The translations under genes were made by a program, and so were the position numbers. This document shows positions 43,318 to 52,049 of a stretch of 64,000 nt of DNA, piece by piece (positions within the stretch are counted from its first letter, which is position 1; each line of letters begins with the position of its first letter). The notes under the pieces are model-generated. The model ran no database searches. It was not told where the DNA came from and worked only from the letters and a program-made list of their open reading frames with translations. Location of the stretch: NCBI GenBank assembly GCA_963752585.1, contig CAVVYV010000008.1, positions 719,306 through 783,305 on the forward strand. The letters run 5' to 3'. This DNA comes from CAVVYV01 sp963752585 (GTDB lineage Bacteria; Actinomycetota; Thermoleophilia; Solirubrobacterales; 70-9).

Positions 43318-44210
43318 TCGAGAACGAAGAACAGGGCAACGGCGAGGATCGGCCAGCCCCCGAGGACGCGCCGATCGAGGATCAGCCGACGCCCGAGGAG
43401 CAGCAGCGGGACGAGCAGGGCGCCCCCGAGGAGGAGCCGGCTGAGGAGCCCTCGGAGGAGCAGCCCCCCGCCGAGGAGGCCCTTGCCGAGGACGCCGCCA
43501 CCGAGGACGACTCGGCCGCCGAGGAAGCATCAGAGGCGCCCGCCGAGGAAGCCTCAGAGCCACCGACCGCCGAGGGTGCACCGGCCGCGGAGGAGGCTCC
43601 GCCCGCCGAGTCCCCCGCCGACGACGGAAAGGAGAAGAAGGAGGAGGTCGTCCCCGGCGCCGAGCTCGATCCGATCGCGATCGAGCCGGAGCGCGAGCTC
43701 GACGCCGAGGAGCGCGCCCGGCGCGAGGCGGAGGCCGAGGAGCGAGCCCGCCGCGAGCGCGAGCTGATCGGCGACGAGGAGGCCGAGCGCCCCCTCGCGG
43801 CCAAGCCGGCGAAGCTCTCCGGCGACGCACGCTTCCTCGCCACCGGCAAGCGCAAGTCCTCGGTCGCTCGGGTGATCCTGATGCCGGGCGACGGCAGCAT
43901 CGAGGTCAACAAGCGCAAGCTCGAGGAGTACTTCCCCCGCGCCTACCTCCAGTCGGTTGCGAAGCAGCCTCTGGTGCAGAGCGGCTACGAGGGCAACGTC
44001 GACGTCCGCATCCGCGTCCACGGTGGCGGGATCTCCGGCCAGGCGTCGGCGGTCCGCCACGGGATCGCCAGGGCGCTGTGCGAGGTCGACCCCGAGCTGC
44101 GCAAGGAGCTGAAGCGACGGGGCATGCTCAGCCGCGACGCCCGGGTGAAGGAGCGTCGCAAGGCCGGGCTGAAGAAGGCCCGCAAGCGCCCGCAGTTCTC
44201 CAAGCGTTAG
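43314..44210 (+). CDS. rpsI: Ribosomal protein S9 with a 171-residue acidic N-terminal extension
   Basis: TTG 43314 overlaps the rplM stop (TTGA) and opens a 298-residue frame. The last 127 residues are ordinary S9 (ARFLATGKRKSSVARVILMP, then GYEGNVDVRIRVHGGGISGQ, AVRHGIARALCEVDPELRKE and the tRNA-touching tail KARKRPQFSKR). The first ~171 residues are Glu/Pro/Ala-rich (EEQQRDEQGAPEEEPAEEPS) and end in a charged helix (EERARREAEAEERARREREL). S9 is normally ~130 residues, with at most short extensions in mycobacteria. Since rplM ends at the same spot and no other start gives a better fit, the extension is probably translated. Confidence 0.93.
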   Translation: MIENEEQGNGEDRPAPEDAPIEDQPTPEEQQRDEQGAPEEEPAEEPSEEQPPAEEALAEDAATEDDSAAEEASEAPAEEASEPPTAEGAPAAEEAPPAESPADDGKEKKEEVVPGAELDPIAIEPERELDAEERARREAEAEERARRERELIGDEEAERPLAAKPAKLSGDARFLATGKRKSSVARVILMPGDGSIEVNKRKLEEYFPRAYLQSVAKQPLVQSGYEGNVDVRIRVHGGGISGQASAVRHGIARALCEVDPELRKELKRRGMLSRDARVKERRKAGLKKARKRPQFSKR

Positions 44211-44220
44211 CGTCCGCCCC

Positions 44221-45528
44221 TTGGCGGAGAGAAAGCTGTTCGGGACCGATGGGGTCCGCGGGGCGGTTGGCGAGTTGCTCACTCCCGATCTCGCCGTTCG
44301 ACTCGGCCGCGCTGCGGCGCTCACCGCCGAGCCCGAGCGCCCCCAGGTGCTGATCGTTCGCGACACCCGCGAGTCGGGGCCGATGCTCGAGGACGCGCTC
44401 GCTGCTGGGATCGCCTCGGGTGGCGGCGATGCGATGCTGGGCGGGGTGCTGCCCACCCCGGCGGCATCGGTGCTTGCGCGTCGCCTCGACTTCGACCTCG
44501 CCGCCGTCGTCTCCGCCTCTCACAACACGTTCTCCGACAACGGGATCAAGTTCCTCGACCGCCGCGGCCGGAAGCTCGGCGACGAGGCGGAGGCCGCGAT
44601 CGAGGCCGAGCTCGACCGGCCGGCGCGCTCTGAGGTGGGGGCGGTGCGAGTGCTGGAGGGGGCCTTCGACGACTACCGGCGAGAGCTGCGCACCGCCTTC
44701 GACCTCGACCTATCGGGCACTCGCATCGCCCTCGACTGCGCCAACGGCGCCACTCACCGGGCGGCTCCCGCGATCTTCGAGACCCTCGGCGCCGAGGTCG
44801 AGCTCACCGGAGCCGAGCCCGACGGGCGCAACATCAACGACGGCTGCGGCTCGACTCACCCGGAGCGGATCAAGGAGCTGGTCGCGAGCTCGGGCGCACA
44901 GATCGGCTTCGCCTTCGACGGCGACGGCGACCGGGTGGTCGCGGTGGACGGCGAGGCCCGCCTGCACGACGGCGACGACCTGATCGCCCTGATCGCCACC
45001 GACCTGAAGGCGCGAGGCGAGCTCGAGGGCGGGGTGGCGGTGACGGTGATGACCAACTACGGCTTCCACAAGGCGATGGAGCAGGCGGGGATCGAGCTGG
45101 CGGTGACCCAGGTCGGCGATCGCTACGTGATCGAGGCGATGGACGAGCGCGACTGGCAGCTCGGCGGCGAGCAGTCGGGCCACATCGTCTGGACGGGGTT
45201 CACCCCGACCGGCGACGGGATCGCGGCCTCGCTGCTGACCCTGCGGGCGCTTCGCGGGCGCCCGCTCGAGGAGGCGACGCCCTTCGAGCGCCTCCCGCAG
45301 CGGCTCGAGAACATCGAGGTCGCCGAGCGCGAGGCGATCGCTGGCGCGAAGGCGCTCTGGTCTGCGGTGGAGGAGGAGAACGCCAAGCTCGACGGCCGGG
45401 GGCGGGTGCTCGTCCGTCCCTCCGGCACCGAGCCGCTGCTGCGAGTGATGGTCGAGGCGCCCGAGAGAGACGAGTGCGACGCCATCGTCGAGCGCCTGGT
45501 CACGATCGCCCGCTCGGAATTGGCTTGA
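44221..45528 (+). CDS. glmM: GlmM, phosphoglucosamine mutase
   Basis: GlmM converts glucosamine-6-phosphate to glucosamine-1-phosphate for UDP-GlcNAc and the cell wall. TTG 44221 gives 435 residues. Key motifs are RKLFGTDGVRGAVGELLTPD, the phosphoserine loop AVVSASHNTFSDNGIKF, metal loop FAFDGDGDRVVAVD, sugar loop GGEQSGHIVWTGFTPTGDGI and phosphate loop VLVRPSGTEPLLRVM. The family is usually ~445 residues. It follows rpsI by 10 nt and precedes glmS, so the two UDP-GlcNAc enzymes are adjacent. Confidence 0.96.
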   Translation: MAERKLFGTDGVRGAVGELLTPDLAVRLGRAAALTAEPERPQVLIVRDTRESGPMLEDALAAGIASGGGDAMLGGVLPTPAASVLARRLDFDLAAVVSASHNTFSDNGIKFLDRRGRKLGDEAEAAIEAELDRPARSEVGAVRVLEGAFDDYRRELRTAFDLDLSGTRIALDCANGATHRAAPAIFETLGAEVELTGAEPDGRNINDGCGSTHPERIKELVASSGAQIGFAFDGDGDRVVAVDGEARLHDGDDLIALIATDLKARGELEGGVAVTVMTNYGFHKAMEQAGIELAVTQVGDRYVIEAMDERDWQLGGEQSGHIVWTGFTPTGDGIAASLLTLRALRGRPLEEATPFERLPQRLENIEVAEREAIAGAKALWSAVEEENAKLDGRGRVLVRPSGTEPLLRVMVEAPERDECDAIVERLVTIARSELA

Positions 45529-45551
45529 ACAGGCCGATCTGCGCCAGCAAC

Positions 45552-45557
45552 TACCCT
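45552..45557 (+). promoter_or_regulatory. Putative -10 element for glmS
   Basis: TACCCT lies 11 nt before the glmS ATG with no Shine-Dalgarno sequence, consistent with a near-leaderless transcript. No glmS ribozyme is present in this short gap. Confidence 0.35.
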
Positions 45558-45568
45558 TTGCAGCCCTT

Positions 45569-47431
45569 ATGTGCGGCATAGTCGGATATGTAGGCGACCG
45601 ACCGTGCCGGGACCTGCTGATTGCCGGACTCGAGAAGCTCGAGTACAGGGGCTATGACTCGGCCGGCATCTCGGTGATCTCGGACGGCGAGATCGACAGC
45701 GTGCGCGCGGTCGGCAACCTCGCGAACCTGCGCGCCGCGGTCGAGGAGCACTCCGAGAACGGCAGTGGCCCGGTGGCGGTGGATGCGGCCGCCGCCAAGA
45801 CCGGCGTCGCCCACACCCGCTGGGCGACCCACGGCCGGGTCACCGAGGAGAACGCCCACCCCCACGGCGACTGCAAGGACCAGATCCACATCGTCCTCAA
45901 CGGGATCATCGAGAACCACGCCGAGCTTCGGCGCGAGCTGCAGGCGGAGGGACACGAGTTCAGCTCCGAGACCGACGCCGAGATCGTCGCTCACCTGATC
46001 GAGCGCCACGACCAGGGCGACTTCCCGAAGGCGGTGCGCGAGGCCTTCGGCGAGCTCCGCGGGCACTACGCCTTCGTCGCGATGCACTCCGAGCACCCCG
46101 GCACCCTCGTCGCGGCGCGAAAGGAGTGCCCGCTGGTGATCGGCCTGGGCGAGAGGGAGAGCTTCGTCGCCTCCGCGATCCCCGCCTTCCTCGCCGAGAC
46201 CCGGAGCGCCCTGATGATCGAGAACGACGAGCTGGTGACGATCGACTCGAACGGGGTGACGATCACCGACGCCGACGGCAACACGGTCGAACGCGAGCCC
46301 GACGAGGTGACCTGGGACGAGGACGCCGCCGAGAAGGGCGGCTATTCGACCTTCATGAAGAAGGAGATCCACGAGCAGCCCGACGCGGTCGCCGAGACGA
46401 TCACCGACCGGCTGCCCGCTCTCGACCGGGTCGATCTCTCCGACGTCGACCTCGACGACGACTACCTGCGATCGATCGAGCGGATCGTGATCGTCGCCTG
46501 CGGCACCTCCTACCACGCGGGCCTGGTCGGCCGCTACGCGATCGAGACCTGGGCCCGGGTCCCGGTCGAGATGGACATCGCCTCCGAGTACCGCTACCGC
46601 GAGCCGGTGCTCCGCAAGAACGACCTGGTGATCGGGATCACCCAGTCCGGCGAGACCGCCGACACCCTGGCGGCGATGCGCCTGGCGAAGGAGGGCGGCT
46701 GCAAGGTGCTGGCGATCACCAACATCATGGGGAGCCAGGCGACCCGCGACGCCGACGCGGTCCTCTTCACCAGGGCCGGCCTCGAGATCGGGGTCGCAGC
46801 CACCAAGACCTTCGTCAGCCAGGTCGCCGCGATGTACCTGCTGGGGCTGAAGCTGGCCGAGATCCGCGGCGCGATGCCGAAGGAGCAGCTCGTCAACCTG
46901 ATTGCCGAGCTGAAGCAGATCCCGTCGAAGCTCGAGGAGACGATCGCCTCCACCGACGAGACGGTCCGGGCGATCGCCCACTCCCAGTACGACCAGCGCT
47001 TCTTCATGTACCTCGGCAGGCACATCGGCCTCTCCGTCTGCCTCGAGGCGGCGCTGAAGCTGAAGGAGATCTCCTACATCCCGGCCGACGCCTACGCGGC
47101 GGGGGAGATGAAGCACGGCCCGATCGCGCTCCTCGACGAGTCGACGCCGGTGGTCTGCGTCGCCACCGACAGCCCGGTGGTGGAGAAGGTGCTCTCCAAC
47201 ATCGAGGAGGTTCGCGCCCGCGGCGCCGACGTGATCGCGGTCGCCACCGAGGGCAACCGGGACGTAGCCGAGGCCGCCGACCAGACGATCTTCATCCCCA
47301 GGACCGACTGGATCATGCAGCCGATCGTGGCGATCGTCCCCCTCCAGCTGCTCGCCTATTACATCGCCCGCGAGAACGGGCTCAACGTCGATCAGCCGCG
47401 GAACCTGGCGAAGACGGTGACAGTCGAATGA
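45569..47431 (+). CDS. glmS: GlmS, glutamine-fructose-6-phosphate aminotransferase
   Basis: GlmS makes glucosamine-6-phosphate from fructose-6-phosphate and glutamine. The 620-residue product starts MCGIVGYVGDRPCRDLLIAG with the N-terminal catalytic Cys of class II amidotransferases. TRWATHGRVTEENAHPH and NGIIENHAELRRELQ follow. Two SIS domains are present (IVACGTSYHAGLVGRYAIET; GITQSGETADTLAAMRLAKE), and it ends GLNVDQPRNLAKTVTVE. All motifs are intact. The stop overlaps the start of the DUF3352 gene. Confidence 0.97.
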   Translation: MCGIVGYVGDRPCRDLLIAGLEKLEYRGYDSAGISVISDGEIDSVRAVGNLANLRAAVEEHSENGSGPVAVDAAAAKTGVAHTRWATHGRVTEENAHPHGDCKDQIHIVLNGIIENHAELRRELQAEGHEFSSETDAEIVAHLIERHDQGDFPKAVREAFGELRGHYAFVAMHSEHPGTLVAARKECPLVIGLGERESFVASAIPAFLAETRSALMIENDELVTIDSNGVTITDADGNTVEREPDEVTWDEDAAEKGGYSTFMKKEIHEQPDAVAETITDRLPALDRVDLSDVDLDDDYLRSIERIVIVACGTSYHAGLVGRYAIETWARVPVEMDIASEYRYREPVLRKNDLVIGITQSGETADTLAAMRLAKEGGCKVLAITNIMGSQATRDADAVLFTRAGLEIGVAATKTFVSQVAAMYLLGLKLAEIRGAMPKEQLVNLIAELKQIPSKLEETIASTDETVRAIAHSQYDQRFFMYLGRHIGLSVCLEAALKLKEISYIPADAYAAGEMKHGPIALLDESTPVVCVATDSPVVEKVLSNIEEVRARGADVIAVATEGNRDVAEAADQTIFIPRTDWIMQPIVAIVPLQLLAYYIARENGLNVDQPRNLAKTVTVE

Positions 47432-49059
47432 CGTTTCGCCTGCTGGGCGCGCTGGCCAGTGCCGGCGCGGTCGTCCTCGTGCTGGCCGGATGCGGCGGCG
47501 GGGACAGCGGGGAGGAGGAAGTCGACGTCGGGCCCGCCGCCGCCGTCCCGGCCAACGCCCCCTTCTACTTCGACGTCTCGGTGAGGCCCGAGGGCGGCGC
47601 CCGCGACGGCGCCGAGGCCGCCGCCGCGAAGATCCTCGGCAGCGACGATCCCGGCGCCACCCTGATCTCGCTGCTCGAGGACGCCGCCGCCGAGGACCTG
47701 CCCGGCTTCACCTGGGCCGAGGACGTCGAGCCCTGGCTGGGCGAGAAGGTCGGCTTCTTCCCGACCTCGCTCGCCGCCGAGAGCGAGGTCGCCCTGATCG
47801 CAGAGACCACCGATCCCGGGGCGGCGCTGGAGTTCGCCCGCACCGATGAGAACCTGAGCGGCCCGGAGCGCGAGTACAACGGCAGCAGCTACCAGCTCGA
47901 CTCGGTGGACGGCGACGCGGTCGGTGTGGTCGGCGACTTCCTCGTCTCGGCGACGCCGAAGGGCTTCAAGCGGGTGGTCGACGCCGCCGAGGAGGAGTCG
48001 CTCGGTGACTCCGATCAGTTCAAGGACTCGCTCGGCGGCCTCTCCGGCGAGCGCCTCGCCACCCTCTACGCGGTCCCGCGGGAGTTCCTCGGGGCGATCC
48101 CCGACGAGGAGCTCGACCCGGAGGGCCGCAACCTCTTCCTCGAGGCGATCGGCGCCTCCGCCGACGCCCCGGTGCTCGGCGAGCTCACCGCTTCCGCCGA
48201 GGAGCTCGAGCTCGAGCTCTCGGCCGCCGGGGGCACGGTCGAGACCGAGCAGAGCAACCTGCTGAACCAGCTCCCGGCCGAGTCCTGGCTCGCCCTCGGC
48301 CTCGGCGACATCGGAAGCGCGGTCCAGAACGGGCTCGACAGCGTCGAGTCCGCCGACGTCAAGGGGCTGAGCGGCGAGGAGCTCCGCTCCCAGCTCGACG
48401 AGGCGACCGGGCTCGACCTCGAGCAGGTCGCGCAGGCCCTCGGCGGCGGGGCGCTCTTCGTCCAGGGGAGCTCGACGCTCGATCTACGGGGGGCCCTGAT
48501 CATCCAGAGCAACGACGAGGCGGTCTCGGCCGAGCTGCTCGACTCGCTCGAGTCGCTGATCACCGCCCAGGCCGGGACCAGCGGGGTCAGGGTCACCTCG
48601 CTCACCGCCGAGACGAGCACGAGCGGCGGTACCAGCAGCGACACGACGACCGACGGCAGCGAGACGACCACCGAGAGCAGTGAGCCGACCGTCTCGACCG
48701 GGTTCCAGGTCGAATCGGAGGACCTCCCCCAGCCGATCCAGGTCGTCCAGCAGGACAACCGGATCATCGCCGGCTATGGCGGTGGGATCGTCGGCGAGAT
48801 CATCAACTCGAGCGGCAAGACCAGCGGGCTCACCGGCACCCCCGGATTCACCGCTGCGGAGGAGGCGATCGGCTCGCTCGGGCTCGACGCCTACCTGTCC
48901 TTCCAGCCCGTGTTCGAGCTCGCCGAGAACCTGGGCGGCGAAGACGACCCCGACTTCCAGCAGGCGAAGGAGTACCTGACCGCGTTCGAGTTCCTCGCGG
49001 TCGGCTCCGGCAACGAGGGCGACCGCGCCCTGCTCCGTCTGATCGTGGGCCTCAAGTGA
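47428..49059 (+). CDS. DUF3352-family lipoprotein
   Basis: ATG 47428 overlaps the glmS stop (ATGA); 543 residues. The lipoprotein signal is LLGALASAGAVVLVLAGCGG with the lipid cysteine near 22. The body matches DUF3352 in style: AAVPANAPFYFDVSVRPEGG, DLPGFTWAEDVEPWLGEKVG, GDFLVSATPKGFKRVVDAAE and GGALFVQGSSTLDLRGALII. A Ser/Thr-rich insert (STSGGTSSDTTTDGSETTTE) looks like a surface-exposed flexible loop. The family has no known activity. Placement between glmS and acpS suggests envelope housekeeping. Confidence 0.85.
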   Translation: MTFRLLGALASAGAVVLVLAGCGGGDSGEEEVDVGPAAAVPANAPFYFDVSVRPEGGARDGAEAAAAKILGSDDPGATLISLLEDAAAEDLPGFTWAEDVEPWLGEKVGFFPTSLAAESEVALIAETTDPGAALEFARTDENLSGPEREYNGSSYQLDSVDGDAVGVVGDFLVSATPKGFKRVVDAAEEESLGDSDQFKDSLGGLSGERLATLYAVPREFLGAIPDEELDPEGRNLFLEAIGASADAPVLGELTASAEELELELSAAGGTVETEQSNLLNQLPAESWLALGLGDIGSAVQNGLDSVESADVKGLSGEELRSQLDEATGLDLEQVAQALGGGALFVQGSSTLDLRGALIIQSNDEAVSAELLDSLESLITAQAGTSGVRVTSLTAETSTSGGTSSDTTTDGSETTTESSEPTVSTGFQVESEDLPQPIQVVQQDNRIIAGYGGGIVGEIINSSGKTSGLTGTPGFTAAEEAIGSLGLDAYLSFQPVFELAENLGGEDDPDFQQAKEYLTAFEFLAVGSGNEGDRALLRLIVGLK

Positions 49060-49397
49060 CCGGGCTCGGCATCGACCTGATCGAGATCGAGCGGATCGAG
49101 CGCGCCCTCGAGCGCCGCCCCCGGCTGGCCGAGCGCCTCTTCACCCCGGACGAGATCGCCTACGCCGCCGATCGCGCCCGGCCGGGCCGCCACCTCGCCG
49201 CGCGCTTCGCCGCCAAGGAGGCGGTGATCAAGGCGCTCGGCACCCCGGTGCCACCCCGCGAGATCGAGGTTGTGGCCGGCGAGCCACCCACGATTCGCAT
49301 GCATGGCCGCGCGGCCGAGATTGCCGGCGGTCGTGAGCTTGCGATTTCGCTCACGCACAGCACGCACACAGCGGCGGCTGTTGCGCTCGCGCCTTAG
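49056..49397 (+). CDS. acpS: AcpS, holo-acyl-carrier-protein synthase
   Basis: AcpS transfers phosphopantetheine from CoA to acyl carrier protein. GTG 49056 overlaps the previous stop; 113 residues. Signature: MTGLGIDLIEIERIERALER (metal Asp in GIDLIEI) and HLAARFAAKEAVIKALG (catalytic Glu), with the terminal ELAISLTHSTHTAAAVAL. Length is normal for the small AcpS type. The next gene, nnr, starts 10 nt on; the acpS-nnr-alr order is common in Gram-positive bacteria. Confidence 0.95.
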   Translation: MTGLGIDLIEIERIERALERRPRLAERLFTPDEIAYAADRARPGRHLAARFAAKEAVIKALGTPVPPREIEVVAGEPPTIRMHGRAAEIAGGRELAISLTHSTHTAAAVALAP

Positions 49398-49400
49398 GCT
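49395..49400 (+). promoter_or_regulatory. Putative -10 element for nnr
   Basis: TAGGCT overlaps the acpS stop and lies 6 nt before the nnr ATG at 49407. There is no Shine-Dalgarno sequence. This is a possible leaderless start inside the operon. Confidence 0.3.
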
Positions 49401-49406
49401 GGCGCC

Positions 49407-50916
49407 ATGGAACAGTGGTTGACGCCCGTGTTGACCGCAGACGAGATGCGGGCGGTCGATGCTTGGGCGATCGAGAAGCAAGGGGTGCCGTCCCTCGACT
49501 TGATGGAGACCGCCGGTAGGGCGGTGGCCGACGTCGCCGCGGGGCTGGCGAGCTCGGGGCGCGCGGTCGTCGTCTGCGGGAAGGGGAACAACGGCGGCGA
49601 CGGCCTCGTTGTCGGCGCGGGCCCTGGCCGAGTCGGGGCTCGAGGTGGAAGCTCTTCTACTCTCGCCTCCGGGAGACCTCTCCGGCGACGCGAAGGCAAA
49701 TCTCGAGCGCTTCCCGGCAGCGCGCCAGGTGGAGCCCGCCGAGCTCGCGGGCGGGCTCGAGGGGGCGGGGGTGGTGGTGGACGCGATCTTCGGCACCGGG
49801 TTCGCGGGCGCGCCCCGCGACCCGGCCGCCTCGGCGATCGAGGCGATCAACACTTCGGCGGCACCGGTGGTCGCCACCGACGTCGCCTCCGGCGTCAACG
49901 CCTCCAGCGGTGAGGTCGAGGGCTCGGCGGTCGAGGCCGATGTCACCGTCACCTTCCACTCGGCCAAGCTCGGCCACTGGGTCGCGCCGGGGAAGAGCCA
50001 CACCGGCGAGCTCCGGGTGGCGCCGATCGGGATCCCCGACGGCGCCCCCGTCGAAGGTTCCGCCGGTCTGATCAGGCCGGAGGTGCTGGCACTGGCCCCG
50101 CACCGGGGGGCGGGATCGACCAAGTTCAGCTCGGGAGAGGTGGTGGTCGTCGGCGGCTCGCGCGGGCTCACCGGCGCGGTCTGCATGTCGTCGCTGGCCG
50201 CGATCCGCAGCGGCGCCGGTTACGCGACCGTCGCCGTCCCCGCCGACCTCGAGCACATCTTCGAGGTGAAGCTGACCGAGGTGATGTCGGTCGGCTGCGC
50301 CAGCCGCGAGGGACACCTGCGGCGGGCGGCCTCCGAGCAGGTGCTCGCGGCCTGCGAACGGGCGGCGGTCGTCGTCCTCGGCCCGGGGATCGGGCGCGAG
50401 GAGGGCACCCGCGACCTCGTCCGCGAGCTCGCTCAGCGGATCGAGGCGCCGCTGGTGATCGACGCCGACGGGCTCAACGCCCACGCGAAGCGGCTCGGCT
50501 CGCTCGCCGAGCGCGGCTCCCCGACCGTGCTCACTCCGCACGAGGGGGAGCTCGGCCGCCTCCTCGGGGTCGATCCGGAAGTGGTGAAGTCGAAACGGCT
50601 CGACTGCGCCCGAGAGGCCGCCGCCCTCAGCGGGGCGATCGTCGTCCTCAAGGGCGATGACTCGATCGTCACCGACGGGGAGCGGATAGCCGTGAACCCG
50701 GTCTCGAGTCCGAGCCTGGCGACCGCGGGCACCGGCGACGTGCTCTCGGGGATGATCGCGGCGCTGATCGCCCGCGGCCTCGATCCCTTCACCGGGACAT
50801 GCGCGGCGGTGATCGCCCACACCCGAGCGGGTCGCGTCGCCGCCGATCGGATCGGAACCGACTCGGTGATCGCCGGCGACGTGATCGAGTCGATCCCGGT
50901 CGGACTCGCTCCCTGA
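49407..50916 (+). CDS. nnr: Bifunctional NAD(P)H-hydrate epimerase / ADP-dependent dehydratase (one frame break)
   Basis: This repair enzyme restores damaged NAD(P)H. The N-terminal epimerase domain (LTADEMRAVDAWAIEKQGVP; VVCGKGNNGGDGLVV; DAIFGTGFAGAPRDPAASAI; VATDVASGVNASSGEVEG) is followed by the ribokinase-like dehydratase. The latter has VVVVGGSRGLTGAVCMSSLA, VLGPGIGREEGTRDL, LVIDADGLNAHAKRLGSL, VLTPHEGELGRLLGV and SLATAGTGDVLSGMIAALIA. An extra G near 49612 (GTCGGCGCGG) breaks the frame between residues ~70 and 71; the rest is intact, giving ~502 residues. The stop overlaps the alr start (TGATG). Confidence 0.93.
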
Positions 50917-52049
50917 TGCCGGGCGGAGCTGGAGAGATCCGGCGGGCGCTCGCCCGGGTGGACGTCGGCGCGGTCGAGCGCAACTGCCGCTCGCTGAAGG
51001 ATCGGGTCGGGGACGAGACCGAGCTCTGCGCGGTGGTCAAGGCCGACGGCTACGGGCACGGCGCCGCCGCCTGCGCCGCCGCCGCGATCCGCGGCGGCGC
51101 CAGCCGACTCGGGGTCGCCGCCGCCGAGGAGGCCGAGGAGCTGCGCCTCCACTTCCCCGAGGCCTCCATCCTGGTTCTGGGAGCCCTGAGCGGCACCGAG
51201 CTTCGGACCGCGATCGCCGCCGGAGCCGAGATCGCCCTCTGGCGGGAGAGCTTCCGCGAGCTCTGCTCCCGCCTCGCTGGCGAGCGGGGGGTGAAGCTCG
51301 CGGTCCACCTCAAGCACGACAGCGGCATGGGTCGCCTCGGCGAGCGCGATCCCGCCCGCCTGATCGAGCTCGCCCGGGCCTGCGCCGAGGACCCGGGCCT
51401 GGAGATCGCCGGCGTCTGGACCCACTTCGCAACCGCCGACGAGCGCGGCGACTCCTATCTCGGCGAGCAGCTCGAGGCCTTTCGCCCGGTCGCCGAGGCG
51501 GTCCGCGAGATCGCTCCCGGCTGCACGGTCCACGCCGCGAACAGCGCCGCGACCCTCCGCGATCCGGCGGCCCGCTTCGACATGGTCCGCTGCGGGATCG
51601 CGATCTACGGGCTCGACCCGTTCGGCATTGACCCCGCCGCCCAGGGCCTCGAGCCGGCGCTCGAGCTTCGCTCCTATGTCGCCGACGTTAAGCGCTTCGA
51701 GCGGGGGGCGAGCGCCGGCTACGGCCGCCGCTGGCGGGCGCCCGAGGACACCTGGGTCGGGGTGCTCCCGATCGGCTACGGCGACGGGGTTCGCCGCGGG
51801 CTCACCAACAACGCTGAGGTGTTGGTCGGCGGCCACCGCTACCCGCTCGTGGGCACGGTCTCGATGGACAACATCACGATCGACCTCGGCCCCGATGTCG
51901 AGGTCGAGCCCGGCGCGGAGGCGGTCCTGATCGGGCCCCAGGGCGGCGACCGGATCCTCGCCGAGGAGCTCGCCGCCCGGCTCGACACGATCAACTACGA
52001 GATCACCTGCGGGATCTCCGGCCGGGTGCCGCGGCGGCACGAGGGATGA
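50916..52049 (+). CDS. alr: Alanine racemase
   Basis: This PLP enzyme supplies D-alanine for peptidoglycan. ATG 50916 gives 377 residues. The PLP lysine is in AVVKADGYGHGAAACAAAAI; the second catalytic base, a tyrosine, is in ERGASAGYGRRWRAPEDTWV. Also present are VHLKHDSGMGRLGERDPARL, FDMVRCGIAIYGLDPFGID, VLPIGYGDGVRRGLTNNAEV and VGTVSMDNITIDLG, ending NYEITCGISGRVPRRHEG. Complete, in frame, and translationally coupled on both sides. Confidence 0.97.
   Translation: MPGGAGEIRRALARVDVGAVERNCRSLKDRVGDETELCAVVKADGYGHGAAACAAAAIRGGASRLGVAAAEEAEELRLHFPEASILVLGALSGTELRTAIAAGAEIALWRESFRELCSRLAGERGVKLAVHLKHDSGMGRLGERDPARLIELARACAEDPGLEIAGVWTHFATADERGDSYLGEQLEAFRPVAEAVREIAPGCTVHAANSAATLRDPAARFDMVRCGIAIYGLDPFGIDPAAQGLEPALELRSYVADVKRFERGASAGYGRRWRAPEDTWVGVLPIGYGDGVRRGLTNNAEVLVGGHRYPLVGTVSMDNITIDLGPDVEVEPGAEAVLIGPQGGDRILAEELAARLDTINYEITCGISGRVPRRHEG

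Noticed and set aside
45529..45568. glmS ribozyme upstream of glmS
   Set aside because: Only 40 nt separate glmM and glmS, far too little for the ribozyme, and no pseudoknot elements are present.
46126..49059. 977-codon open frame spanning glmS and the lipoprotein gene
   Set aside because: Its first 430 codons are an out-of-frame reading of glmS rich in Arg/Asp/Gly; only the part from 47428 is a real gene.
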